Shown here one piece after another: positions 35,014-46,470 of a DNA stretch of 64,000 bases. Origin of the DNA: Apoderus coryli (taxonomy: Eukaryota > Arthropoda > Insecta > Coleoptera > Attelabidae); contig OU452202.1 of the NCBI GenBank assembly GCA_911728435.2, positions 18,083,135 through 18,147,134 on the forward strand, in the 5' to 3' direction. Under the pieces are notes generated by a model. It was not told the origin of the DNA and searched no databases. It worked only from the letters and a program-made list of their open reading frames with translations. The position numbers were made by a program, and so were the translations under genes. Every line of letters starts with the position of its first letter. Within the stretch, counting starts at the first letter, position 1.

Positions 35014-36090
35014 GTAATTCATAGCGACTGAATGCTGATGATGACTTTTGTTTTACAAGAAATAAAGTTGATTATTAATTTTGTGAATAGAAGAATAGTT
35101 GAAGTTAATCGTTTATCGTTTTGAGATTTTAATCTGTCATCGTTGAAACTTTAACGTATCACTTATTTTCACATAAATGCGTTTGGCACAAATTTGAATA
35201 GCATTAGAATAGTTTCTGTTATACTATCTGGGGTATCATGGTATGTTGTCGTCCTGTAGGTATATAATTGAATGTCTCTACTGTTAAATTCATAGTTATT
35301 ATCGACTATGTATTTGCTAATACACAGAGTCACTACTGTTTTAGTTTAGAAACCGGTTTTGGAACCCATTTATTTGGGAAATGTAATGGCCAAAAAGCAT
35401 ACGACCACAAACAACATCGGATCGGGGTTGGCTGGTTCAACAGCGACACGCTATTTGTTCGTAACATGGCTTTGTCTAAATATACCCTTACACAGGGTGG
35501 AATTAGGAAAGTTTAATCGAAATTATATTGTATTAAATAAACTTTGGCGTTATAAAGAATTACAATCACTATTCGCTGACCATTAGTTTCAGTTTATTGA
35601 ACTCGTTAAAACACATGCGAAATGTGGAGAAATCTCCTTTTTTTATCCAATAAAAATGAAAATAATTTTAGATATTTTAATTTATCCCGATTTAGTCAAT
35701 ATAGAAAATCAAGACCAGACCAAGAGCTTTAAATTATGTTTCGTATCTAAGTTACTGATGATAGGATCTGGTGTCCCGAAACATGTCTAATTGATTCCTA
35801 TTTATATCGTTGTCTTATTAAATTTGAACATTGATATAGTGGCCATGGACTTCATCTTTTATTTCTGTCAAATTCAAAATTTGTTTAGCTTGATTAATAA
35901 TAATTAGCCAACCTTAGTAAACCTCGTAATTAATCACTGTGGTCTAGCCATAAGCGTAGCCAGGGTGTTCCCCAGGGTGGGGCAGGAAAACGAGGAAATG
36001 CATCTTAACATAAAAAATTTATTAACATAACTCATAAGTATTTTATTTTAGAATTAACTTTCTAGAATTATGGCTAAACTTCGACAACAT
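35014..36090. other. Non-coding, with a hammerhead-like motif at 35751-35791
   Basis: Frames at 35268-35586 show no recognisable domain. Confidence 0.35.
35751..35791 (+). ncRNA. Hammerhead-ribozyme-like motif (best copy, plus strand)
   Basis: Order: stem I strand GTTA (35751-35754), core CTGATGA (35755-35761), stem II with GGA/TCC, GAAAC (35778-35782), minimal stem III C-AT-G, cleavage triplet GTC ending at 35787, and stem I partner TAAT (35788-35791). One or two extra unpaired bases sit between CTGATGA and stem II, which is not canonical. Activity is inferred, not shown. Confidence 0.4.
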
Positions 36091-37192
36091 TTATTTTTCA
36101 AACTGATCTTTTGCGTTTAAAACTCCTTTTCGATGGATGCTCATCATGCAAAGTCCAACAAGCCGTTGTTCCAACATTGTTGATCGTAACCAAGTTTTTA
36201 CCCGACGCAAGGTGCTGAATGATCTTTCTATTGTACAGGTAGTGCAAGGTTGCGCGAGTGAAATTTGGAGCGCTTTTTTAATGTCTAGGTAAAAAGATTG
36301 CGCCTCCTTAACTAGTTCAATTTCTTTTGACTCTGAGTCTGACATTTTTTCTCTTTGCACAGATTATACCGTAGTTCCACTTCAGCCAAAATCTCGTTTA
36401 AGTTGTAGTAGTCACAAAAGATTTTTTTTTTAAACTCAGCAAATGATAAAGCAAGAAATATATTAGGGTGTAATGAAAGCAACTCGTAGGCTGCAGATTT
36501 TCATTAGAGAATTGCTGTCCTAAAGACATTACAAATGAATCCAGATACGGAATTATGAAAGATCTCGTCCAGTACTCGGTACCAGAACCTGCTGGAGGAT
36601 TTGCACAAAACGTTTGTTGATTTTAAAGTCCGTATTAATGTCCTCGGGAATTGTTTCGGCTTCTTTTATTATGTTTAAGCTCTCGTCATTAACATTTTTC
36701 CGGTGTGTTTTTAAAAGGTTTGTAATTATTTTTATATGATTCATACATTGTAATAAGTCTTTTTGACTGCAAAACATTTACAACTGGTGCCAAAATGCAG
36801 AATATTTTGCTATTAGGCAGACACTAACTATAAACTAAGAATTTGAAGCAGCACAATGCATTTGAGAAGCAGCTTTTCTCGTAGTTTTCGAAGCTGCTAC
36901 ACTTTTTACATAATGCTCCCTAAAAATGGCGATGCTTCAGTATTTTTGAGACCAGCGGGTCTCACAGAACATTGGCATGTTTGGAACGATTGGAGATTCT
37001 CGGAAAAATCTTATTATTTCTTTTATTGTCGCCACTGCTAACTGGTTTAAATCCTTCACCACTAAATTAAGTTTGTGGCTAGCACAATGAAAATACAGCC
37101 CCGCGTGTACTTTTCCCGAATAATTTAATCCGCCATGCGATTAAATTCGTCATACCCACCAAAATCGCAAGCGCTCGACCCTGGCTAAGCCC
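36091..37192 (-). mobile_element. hAT transposase pseudogene (ZMYM1-like)
   Basis: Read from high to low coordinates: remnants of the RNase H core around GRALAILVGMTNLIAW, YFHCASHKLNLVVKDLNQ and CETRWSQK (about 37190-36940). Then the helical region MNHIKIITNLLKTHRKNVND (36742-36553). Then the intact C-terminal dimerisation block CTIERSFSTLRRVKTWLRST followed by MLEQRLVGLCMMSIHR (36360-36091). The last is the hallmark hAT C-terminus. There are several stops and frameshifts. TIRs were not found and the N-terminal TTF/BED region is missing. Confidence 0.82.
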
Positions 37193-38948
37193 ATGGGCCT
37201 AGTAATAATCAAACATAGCTATGCACAAATTCTCTAAGTAAAATTCTACCGGTAGGTATACTTAGTGTACTTTATATTTACAACCAGATTTAACTTTTTT
37301 CCCTTGCATCCCTTTTTTCCACCTTCAATCTTATTTTCTTATGGCATTTTATGGTTTTTCTCCCTTAAAAATATAGGAGAGTAGACCCAAAATACAAGAT
37401 GTTTAATAAAATTAACATTTTAAGCTTTCATGTACCAATAATGAGATTTATAACTAAAACGGGTATAAAAAGTATAATATAGGGAAGAACAGGGAAAAAA
37501 TGGATGAGAACGGACGCCAACGTAATAGGATTAAAAATGTCATTATGTCTATAGGTTTATACCGGATGGAATACCAATAAGGTCTCAACTTAGAATGTGT
37601 CGGTGAAATAAATATTTTTTTAGGTATCAGATTCCGTGTTCTATTGGATTCATAGCTATTAATTTCTGGTTTATTAACGCAAACCTTGTAAGCTCCAAAG
37701 TGAAGTGTATTTTAAAATCGATTGTGGTACTTTCTATACGAACTGAGTACTTTTTTGGAACCCTTAGGTATTTCAGTATCTTAAATTTTAGATTTAAATA
37801 TTTAAATATGAGAATATCATGATTTGTGTTATTTTTCTGTTTTTTTAACAGGGTGTCCCCAGCGATTAGTACCGAAAAGCGTACAAAATGGAAATCAATA
37901 AAAATTTGGAAGTGTACGAAGCTTCATCGGGATCAGACGACTAAATTATTTCTAAGATGGTGCAATACTGGAAGTAGGTGTCAATTTGCTAATTTTAAAT
38001 GGAACATCCTGTATATTGTGACATTTTGTATATTTATGTCAACAACGTTTTCACGGCCAATTTTTTTCAATAGGGGCGCATTTATTAAGGCATTTTTCTT
38101 GATCTTCTTATAAAGGATGGTCAATTTTTGCACACTCTGCAACATATTTTCTAATTTCTTTATACCCGGTGGTCAAAAAATTATATTGAAAGGTTAAAAA
38201 AACCGTTGACATTCAATTTTATCAAATAGAACCCCTATATTTTTATAATTTTATTGTATTTAGCATTCTAAATAAAGGCGACTTTGGTTGTCTATTTCGA
38301 AAATTGCAATAAAGTTAAAATATTTTAGATCCAATATTGGTATATTTTTGTGGACAACAAATATTGTAAAACAAGCGTAAGTACCTACGTTTAGGATTGA
38401 ATTTTACGTGTTACTAAAAGATGGGATTCATTTTAATTATGGTGCAAAGTATACCCTACAAGAGAGATACCTACTTTGCACTATTTGGACTTTAAATTAT
38501 TTTTAGCCTGTAAACTAACACCGCTGCAAAGAAATCGGACGTGAATATTGTCACACCCGATATATTGTAATAAAAATATTGCATCCGGTCGAACTAAGTA
38601 TTTTTCGCTGATTAATAATTTATAAAAGTTCATCACTCTAACGTCGGTATTGTGTCTACTAGATAGACAAAATTTGCTGATTGACATTTTTCCACAAAAG
38701 CGGTACGACGATAGACAATTTGATTGGTTGATATTCGAAAGAGTGGAAAAAAGTAAAGTTATAAATTTTTACACAACAGGAAAAAACGGAGACTTCTCTC
38801 CAACTTCGGCGAAGTTCTTTTAAGCTTTATACGGTTTATTTAACGCGGTTTTAAGTATCAGTACTAATTATTTTAAATATTTCCTTTTTGAAAGTGAAAG
38901 AAAGATCAGCTGTGTCGTCAAAGATGATTTTGATGTAAGTACAAATTT
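37193..38948. other. No gene seen
   Basis: AT-rich sequence. MITE-like tips ACAGGGTGTCCCC (about 37850) and GGAACATCCTGTATA (about 38002) may bound a 160-bp element, but the ends match poorly. Confidence 0.35.
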
Positions 38949-39140
38949 TTATGTATTGTAATTCATAATTTTTTGAGACTTGTCCTTTTCTATTAAATGG
39001 ACTTTCGTTCGTATTTCCTTTTTATTGTAAAATAGTTTTCTAAATTTATTTGTTATTGCTCCCAAACATTCTTCCAGATCTTCCGTTGTATAATCTGGAT
39101 ATTGTCTTGACCCTGGTTTACTTTTATAAGTCTTGGGCAT
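38949..39140 (-). mobile_element. N-terminal fragment of a psq-HTH (pogo/jerky-type) transposase
   Basis: MPKTYKSKPGSRQYPDYTTE followed by DLEECLGAITNK is the start of the pipsqueak-type helix-turn-helix found at the N-terminus of pogo-like DDE transposases and jerky-like proteins. After that the sequence departs from the family and stops at codon 64. No DDE domain follows downstream. A small host psq gene exon is less likely. Confidence 0.55.
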
Positions 39141-39204
39141 TTTCTAATAATGAACACAATACATTAGATTTATAAAAAGCTGAGTTAATTTACCTGTGTC
39201 ATCG

Positions 39205-39384
39205 AATATTAACTATAGAGAAGAAGGTTGACTTGACGCTGAAAACGGCATCGACTCGTCGCATTCCCAGCTCATTTCTGGCTCGCTACTATATATACTA
39301 TATATGCGCGGCGAATTGCTTTGTACCCATTTACATCAGACGTACCGACACGAAGAGAACTTACTGTCTATTATTTTAACTGTG
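39205..39384 (-). repeat. MITE family C, copy 1
   Basis: Reverse complement of 58180-58402 over about 180 bp: shared CACAGTTAAAATAATAGACA, GCGTCGGTA-type block, CAAAGCAATTCGCCGCGC and GAGTCGATGCCGTTTTCAGC. The second end is diverged. Confidence 0.7.
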
Positions 39385-42205
39385 CCTGTATATCAAACTT
39401 ATAATACATTTCTCTAACAAACTTTAATGATATACAAGTTTTTGCCAATAATTTCGAAATCTCTATACAGGGTATTGTGGAAAATATGGCAAATCTGTCG
39501 GATGCCGATGAAACATGAAAAAAATAGGATGACAAGTTTCTATATTTTTTTTCCTACAGGCCTTTGTTCCTTACTTTATTTAGTTGATAAATATTAGGAT
39601 ATTTTCCCCTTCCAATGTTGTTCGAAAATCTACAGCATAATGTGCATAATACGTAGTGCAGCCATTGGTCACGTGACATTCTTACTCATTTTCGTTAGCT
39701 ACCTTGCTTCTCATCAGGTAATATAAAGCTCTTTCGTTTGTTATGTATATTCCTTTTTGAAGGTTTTAAGTAATTCCCTAGCGATCTCTCAGCTTCTCGT
39801 CGTAGATGGCAACTTTTATTAATAAGTTAGGTGCGCGTTCCTTTACTCCACCAAAAGTAACACAGCATCTGCTATGATATGAGGAACCCCCTGTTATGTT
39901 AGTCCGCAGGTTTATACCTATATTACATTATATAGAATATAGTCGGGCTCTGGTGGTTTACCACCATAGCCGGCATTAATAGTTGAAAGCGACAGAGAGT
40001 AAAGTGCTCTTTATTCGCCTACGTGAGGTATATGATACTAGAAATATGGGGGAGTAGAGATGAGCTACCTTCTTGGAGGAGATACTAACACACCACCAGT
40101 GTGAACAATTTTAAGGGAGGCGTCTGTTTAATAAGTAAAAATATACACATTTTTATTACTGTATTGTAAATGCCGTTCTCAATTTCTTTCGGAGAAGATA
40201 TTTTGTATCCCAATTATTATTAACTTATAGTTTGCATCTTTAATTTTAAATATGTTGAACTGAGCTTCGCAACAAATTCAAGGTCAAATTCCCTAATAAT
40301 TAGTCCCGTTGATATGATTGTATTCACGAATTCACTTTTACCTTTTGAAATGAACTTATGGCATTTGCAATCATAGACATATTCGAATGCCAAATGTGTC
40401 AACATGTGTCATTAAAAACAATTCTGCCAGATTTCGTTCATGAGAATAGTATTAAAATAAAAATAAGTATAAATCTAGAGTTTTTTTGACATTATAATGT
40501 TTTAATATTTGTTATATTATTGTGGAAGTCAAATAAATTAAATTTGTTGGAAAATCAAGTATCTAAGAATGTAATGTGCTGGAATATCTTTGTGGTGAAA
40601 TTTTCAAAATAGACAGGCAGCAGAGCATATTATGTTGGAACTCGCAAGGTACTATGTTATTTAGGCGAGTAGATTTCATATGAAAAGCACATACATCTTT
40701 TTTCTAAATTACTTTTATGAACAAATTCAAGATTAGGCAACTATTTTAAAAATGTTTCCCTTCAAAGAAGCTTCAACAAAAGTAAACGTTGGACTTCGCT
40801 GAATATTAAAATGTATGTAAAAACACATGGCATATTTTTTGATTTTTAGAAATCCTAAATGGACTTGAACTCTGTTTACCTTGGAGATTAGAGTGAATAA
40901 GAGCTATCACGTTTTATTATTCTTAGTGCACAAAGCTGCGGAATTTCAAGACATTGCATCAGTAATCGGGGATTTTAGACAAATTTCAAGTAATTTCGGA
41001 GAATTCAATTGAATATAACATTGTAACGTCATAAAATGAATGGCATTTTAAGTACCTAATAAGATTTTTAAGTATGCTGGAGGAATTCACATGTAAAACA
41101 GACCTATATCGTCAATGGCAGCTTACCTTTAACTCACCAAAACTTCCAACTCGGTAAATGTGAGCATTTCAAAAATATTCCATATAAACAATAACAAAAC
41201 TAGGATGGAATGTTGACAAATGGCTCCAAGAGCCACCAGTTATCATACCATCATCGTAAGACGTACAAAAATTATGAATTACCCCATTATAATTTTATTA
41301 CCATGATTCTTGACCAAACTGACATATTAAGCAAGATCAAAATTTATATTAAATAACGTCATTATTCTCTGATCAAAGCACACATAAAAGTGCAAACTAT
41401 TCACAGAAAACATCTGTTTCCGGAATATGAATTGCACAATTGCCAAACTCGATTCTACTTTTTACATCAGAAATTTATATAGAAACATAAATAATGCCCG
41501 TATATAGTAAAGTTTCCAGGTAAAATATTTCCTGTTACAAACTTTTCTCTTATATAAATACCGATGGAGTGCGAACGACCTCATCCAGAAGTATAAGTAA
41601 GCAACAAGAAAAACAATAAACTCGAGAAAACAAAGAGAACAAACATTTTTCTGTGCGAAAAAGCTGAAAACTCAAAAAAATTTACATATACCGTACATCA
41701 TAAATGTATATGAAAAGTTGGTACAGGGTACATTATGGAAATGGAACCGCCATTTAGCTTGGTTATTTGACAGTATTGGCGAAAAATTCTTCACATATAA
41801 CTGACTGAACAATTTGACAAGCATACGAGATGGCGGCGTACTAAAAAAATATATATTAAACTAAAACTTCAAATGGAAGACTTTTACTCAGGACATCGTC
41901 AAATTCAAAATTTCGAACATTTTTATGTATATCGATGATGATATATATCTTTGTTTGTTTATTTGTATGTAGCTTTTCAATAATGACTCACAAATAACCA
42001 CAGTTGTAAATTTTATATTATACAGGGTGGTCACTTTTTAATTGAACAGTATATCTATAATATTGTGATATTATTTGATTTGTATTTGTTTCTATTAAAA
42101 TATCCTGTTTGTTATGTTATTTTATTTTAAACTTTAGTCGCTTATAATTTCTTTGTCATATATGTATAAAGAAATACATACGTAAGTAATACTATGCGTG
42201 TGACG
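39385..42205. other. No gene seen
   Basis: AT-rich non-coding DNA; TACAGGGTGGTCAC at 42023 is an isolated MITE-type tip. Confidence 0.4.
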
Positions 42206-42440
42206 CCATATGTTTCTTCGCGATGGTAAACATAACTATCCACGTCTTCGACAGTTCTATATGGAACGCCCTGTATATAACACCATATATGTGACACTCT
42301 GTATACGTTTACTTCTTCACACACAATGTTAACACCCGTCATCTACTTTTTCGGCTCTATATGGGACACTCTGTATATACTAATCTGTATTACTTTTTCA
42401 CGCAATGGTAAAACCTCACCATCTACTTCTTCGAGCGATG
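42206..42440. repeat. Diverged tandem repeat, about 90-100-bp unit
   Basis: Three units each run: TTCTTC..., a GCAATGGTAAA-like block, ACCATCTAC-TTCTTCG, then CTATATGGNACNCYCTGTATA. Starts lie near 42210, 42310 and 42390; the third is cut short. Confidence 0.5.
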
Positions 42441-42699
42441 CTAACACATGCCATCGTGAGTCAGAGTCTGTATAGCTACTCTACTGTTACAGAATCAAAA
42501 AAATATTTAATAACCCGGAAAAAAGCCATAGGCGTCTATTTAAAATTTCAAAGGGGTAACACCTATTATAAATGCGCGTTGCCTGTGTCGCTAGGAAACA
42601 ATGCTTTTCCGGACGTAAGTTTATGGGAACTTTGTTTCATAAAACGCCCCCTTAAATAGTGCCGCGTCTTTTTGAATTTGAAACACCCTGTATATACAC

Positions 42700-42760
42700 T
42701 GTAGCTCTAGAGGCCAATAACCTGTAGGAAATAAATGCTATTATTATTATTATTATTATT
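42700..42760 (+). mobile_element. LINE 3' tail with (ATT)n
   Basis: AATAAATGCTATTATTATTA continues for eight triplets, like the tails at 48.9 and 53.5 kb. No coding part is attached. Confidence 0.4.
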
Positions 42761-43557
42761 CTTGGAGGCCATTTCACAGTTGCATTTCCTTTGAAAAGAT
42801 GATTTTTTGAACAACTCAGGATCAATTTAAAGTTGCCCAAAAACAAGACACTTATGAAAATCCCGTGGCTTCAAATCTTCAGTCAACAGAACTCTAAGTA
42901 TACGGATGTAAACACAAATGACAACTTCTTGGAGGCCATTCCATTTCGTCTCAAAATACTGTGTAATACTGCTTACAGTAGAGAGAGCAGAGAAATTGGG
43001 CACCAAGGAATCAAACATCTGTTTCATCGCTTACTACAACTAAAAGAAGAGCAAAAATGTATAGAATATAACGAAAAATGTAAATTTATGTTGTCAGCAC
43101 TTAAAGTTATTATGTTGTTAATCTTGAAAGACCTTGTATCTACTTATTTTTGTTCAGGTTTTATTTTTTCGTGGACCATAAAATTTTCACCTTAAAAACT
43201 TGTAAAACCATTATGGAGAAAGTAACGCCTTTGTGAATTATTTATATCTGTATATAGGTAGGTACTTTATAGGGCACTTTGTGTATTGCATATTTGTAGG
43301 AGTATATTTTTCTACTAAGAAAGTTCCATACAAAATGGTAAAAGAAAAGGAAACTATGTTAGGGTAGGTTTCCATAAGAAATATATTCAATACCTACATC
43401 AATTGTTCGAGACAAATATACAGGATGGTTAAAAAAATATGGATCATTTGTTATAGGGAAAGTCTGCATCAAATAAAACCTTTTTTCACATCAACATAGG
43501 GTGAATTCAGGTTCGATTTATTTATATTCTATATTCTAAATTTCTCGAAACTGAATG
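42761..43557. other. No supported gene
   Basis: A 120-codon plus frame (42833-43195) has no domain I recognise. CTTGGAGGCCATTTC (42763) and CTTGGAGGCCATTCC (42928) form a near-repeat. Confidence 0.3.
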
Positions 43558-43802
43558 TCACGCAATCTGAACGAAATTTGGTGGGACAAACGTATTTAAG
43601 GCACTCATTTGTTTATCTTTCCATAGGACAAAATCTAACGGCTTTATGTCGGGTGACCTTGGCGATCCTCCTCGACCAATCCAACAATGCAAAAGCTTCA
43701 TTGCTATAACATCGAACTGCTGCGGCATAATGCCCTGGAGAGCATTATGCATTGTTGGATTGGTCGAGGAGGATCGTCAAGGTCACCCGACATAAAGCCG
43801 TT
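43558..43802 (-). mobile_element. IS630/Tc-type transposase scrap with inverted duplication
   Basis: The minus frame reads CWIGRGGSPRSPDIKPLDFV LWKD, matching the third-Asp block WIGRGGxxxxPxRSPDLTPLDFFLWG of Tc3-like insect transposases. The same 55 bp (43637-43691) reappears as a reverse complement at 43748-43802 with one mismatch, around a 56-nt spacer. Confidence 0.65.
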
Positions 43803-44059
43803 TCATGGTTTGGTGGACTGGGCAAAATCACGGGGCTAATTAATTGGTTTTCAACCATTCGCAAAATATGCACTTAACTACTATACATAACTATGTGAAT
43901 TAAGTACCTATTTCTGTATTTTGCTTGGAATTTTTTTTTTCTCAAAATAGAGTCATTATTGTATTTCATGTTTGATCTGGTCCTTGTTTTCAATGCCCTC
44001 ATAGTTCACGTTAAACCTAAACAATTGTTTTGTGTAGCTGACGACTTTTTATTTATAAC
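43803..44059. other. Left flank of the intact transposon
   Basis: AT-rich; TAA target copy at 44057-44059. Confidence 0.5.
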
Positions 44060-44172
44060 ACAGGCCAACACACATTTTGGTGCCTGCGATTTTTTAACTG
44101 TTCCTGAGTAATTTTTGGATGCAGAATGTAAAAAGGTTCTCAGATTTTGTCTATCAGATCTAGTTTTTGAGA
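44060..44172. repeat. Left terminal inverted repeat region
   Basis: Starts CACAGGCCAACA; ends with the conserved TCTATCAGATCTAGTTTTTG block. Confidence 0.75.
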
Positions 44173-44310
44173 TTTTTTAAAAAATTGTGTATATAATTTA
44201 CGTTATAACTGTTATAATATATAATATTACTATTGACAGTTAAAAAAAACAAAGACACATGGATTTAAGTATTTATTGCAAAAACTTAATTTACATAATT
44301 ACATTAGTCA

Positions 44311-46011
44311 CTAATCACATAAAAATTTTCTTTTATACGATTTTCTAGAATGGAGTTTACTAGGGCAGTCTCGCTGAAGGCTCCAGCAGTAGTCCGCCAT
44401 CATGTGGCTATCCCATCGTCCTTGATAACGATCTTCCATAGTTTTAATATCCTGGTGGAATCTTTCCCCCTGTTCTTCACTACAATCACCTAAGTTTTCT
44501 GGAAAACGATCTAGGTGGCTGTGGAGGTAGTGAACTTTTATACTCATGTTACAGCCGAGAATATTAAAATTTGAAAGCATAGTTTCCACTAATTCTACGT
44601 AATTGTCTGCTTTATGATTGCCAAGAAAATTTTGTACTACTTGAACAAATGAACTCCAAGCGTTAGATTCAGTCTCGTTCATTGATGTGGTGAATTGTGG
44701 ATCTTTAACAAGTTGCCTTATTTGAGGACCATCAAATATACCAGCTTTTAGTTTTTCCGTGCTAATGCCAGGAAATTTACGTGACAAATACCCAAAACAA
44801 TTTCCATCTCGATTTAAGGCCTTCACAAATTGCTTCATTAGGCCTAGCTTGATATGCAAGGGCGGAAGTAAGATTTTTTCTCTTGAAACCAAAGGTTCGT
44901 TGATCACGTTTTGTATTCCTTGAATCATGACATCTCTTGAAGGCCAATTTTTGTTAACCCAGTGCTCATTTTTAGCTCTGCTGTCCCAAAGGCACAAAAA
45001 ACAAGGATATTTTGTATAACCACTCTGCTGTCCAAGGAGGAAGTTAATCATTTTTAAATCAACACAAATTGACCACTGATGTTCTTCGTATTTAATTTTT
45101 CTCAAAACTAATGCTATTGTTTCATATTCTTCCTTCATGGTAGTAGAATGACCAATAGGAATTGAGCCATATTTGTTACCGTTATGTAAAAGAACACATT
45201 TTAAACTACGTTTTGAACTGTCAATAAAAAGGCGCCAATCATCTGGAGTGTATTCAGGCAAACCCATTTTTTCTAAGAGCCCTTTTATATTGTTACAGAA
45301 TACCAAGTCATTTTCCTGAGTGAAAAAAGGCAGCAGATCCTTATCTCTTTTACGATAAAATGTAATATTAGTACCTCGACAAAGTAGATTTTTTTCTTTT
45401 AATCTGGATGCAAGTAATTCAGCGGATTCCTTTGAGAGATTCAGGTCTCTTATAAGATCGTTTAGTTCTTCTTGATTGAAACACTGCGGAGTTGCTAAAT
45501 CTGCTTCAAAATCGCTGTCGTTTTCTGATTGAATTCTTTTAACTTCGTCAGACGTTGATGTTTCTGTATCATCTTCTGTCAGTTTGGGTAGACTGCTGAA
45601 TGATGGAACGGGTATTTCTTCCGAATGCACTACAGGCCTTCTTGCAGAATCTAGATCAGGATATGTCCATTTGTGTCTATTGTTTCTATTTATGCCTTTA
45701 ATATTAACGAGACAAAAATAGCAGTCGTCATGATGGTTCCGCGGTTCTCTCCAAACCATTGGTACACCAAACTTTAGGCACTTCCTCTTTCCAGTTGTCC
45801 ACTGTCGCAAATGTTCAACACATGTTTTACATATGAAATGTGGGGCCCAAGATTTATCTTGATCTCCTAAATGAACGCCAAAATAGGCAAGATAAGCTCT
45901 TTTCACAAAGTCAGAAATCCTTTTTCTGCTCTCTTTCAAAGTGTATTCACCACACACATAACAAAAAACATCGGGATGATTTACACAGGTACGTCTGCTT
46001 GTGGATGCCAT
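44311..46011 (-). CDS. 566-aa putative DDE transposase with N-terminal Cys-rich domain
   Basis: Uninterrupted ORF from ATG (46011) to stop. N-terminal 1-105: paired cysteines (C17-x2-C20, C61-x2-C64, C97-x2-C100) like a ZAD or similar zinc-binding module, probably DNA-binding. 135-175 is acidic and Ser-rich. The C-terminal two thirds look like an RNase H-like catalytic core: D264 in LFIDSSK, D318 in CVDLKM, a C337-x2-C340 insertion after it, PPLHIKLG at 384-391, H497/H499 in LHSHLDRF, then E512/E513/E516 in GDCSEEQGERFHQDI. The C2C and HxH pair ahead of a Glu is a known signature in several eukaryotic transposase superfamilies. Closely similar uncharacterised proteins are, from memory, widespread and multicopy in animals. 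Its position between TIRs makes transposase the best reading. The catalytic assignment is inference. Confidence 0.8.
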   Translation of the reverse strand: MASTSRRTCVNHPDVFCYVCGEYTLKESRKRISDFVKRAYLAYFGVHLGDQDKSWAPHFICKTCVEHLRQWTTGKRKCLKFGVPMVWREPRNHHDDCYFCLVNIKGINRNNRHKWTYPDLDSARRPVVHSEEIPVPSFSSLPKLTEDDTETSTSDEVKRIQSENDSDFEADLATPQCFNQEELNDLIRDLNLSKESAELLASRLKEKNLLCRGTNITFYRKRDKDLLPFFTQENDLVFCNNIKGLLEKMGLPEYTPDDWRLFIDSSKRSLKCVLLHNGNKYGSIPIGHSTTMKEEYETIALVLRKIKYEEHQWSICVDLKMINFLLGQQSGYTKYPCFLCLWDSRAKNEHWVNKNWPSRDVMIQGIQNVINEPLVSREKILLPPLHIKLGLMKQFVKALNRDGNCFGYLSRKFPGISTEKLKAGIFDGPQIRQLVKDPQFTTSMNETESNAWSSFVQVVQNFLGNHKADNYVELVETMLSNFNILGCNMSIKVHYLHSHLDRFPENLGDCSEEQGERFHQDIKTMEDRYQGRWDSHMMADYCWSLQRDCPSKLHSRKSYKRKFLCD

Positions 46012-46344
46012 TGTTTCAGTTTAGTGTCTTGATACTACAAAACGACCAAAATTTACACAAAATGATAGCACAACTTTACTTGGGAAAACTCAGTAATATA
46101 CTAAATCAAGTACAGCCAAGCAGGTATAGAAGGATCGGGTCATAGGCAATTACAGGTATAAAAGTAAGTAAGAGCATTGTATTGAGTAGTTCCTAGTATA
46201 GGAACATTGGGTCAGGGACAATTCCAGGTATCCATTTGGCTAATTAGATTCTGGGAAATTCCTATTTTGACGATTAAGTACATATTTATCTCTTTATTTG
46301 TTGTCCTTTATCAGAAAAAAATATATCATTTAACCTGTAACGTG

Positions 46345-46470
46345 TATCTCAAAAACTAGAGCTGATAGAAAAAATCTGGTGGCATTTTTGGAATCAGCAC
46401 ATTAAAAACATCTAAAATCAGATGTTAGATTTCTGGCACCAAATTTTTTTTTTCATTTTGTTGGCCTGTG
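46345..46470. repeat. Right terminal inverted repeat region
   Basis: Mirror of the left TIR; an extra A-rich insertion lies between the 12-bp tip and TTTGGTGCC. Confidence 0.75.

Larger units (their letters stand above)
44060..46470 (-). mobile_element. Intact-looking 2.4-kb DNA transposon with TIRs and TAA duplication
   Basis: The tips are CACAGGCCAACA in inverted orientation at 44060 and 46470. Further matching blocks in mirrored order are TTTGGTGCC and AGATTTTNTCTATCAGNTCTAG with TTTTTGAGAT (44140-44172 and 46345-46379). TAA lies immediately outside both tips (44057-44059, 46471-46473). The single intronless 566-aa ORF lies between. CAC-starting TIRs with a 3-bp duplication recall the CACTA/Mirage/Chapaev group; a 3-bp TAA target also occurs in PIF/Harbinger. 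The family is not certain. Confidence 0.8.

Noticed and set aside
37850..38015. Possible short MITE between ACAGGGTGTCCCC and ACATCCTGTATA
   Set aside because: The two tips match at too few positions, and this type of tip is common throughout the window.
42833..43195. 120-codon plus-strand ORF
   Set aside because: No domain; the opposite strand is also open over part of it, and the region is surrounded by repeat debris.
45840..46145. 101-codon plus-strand ORF
   Set aside because: Lies opposite the start of the 566-aa transposase ORF and is a shadow of it.
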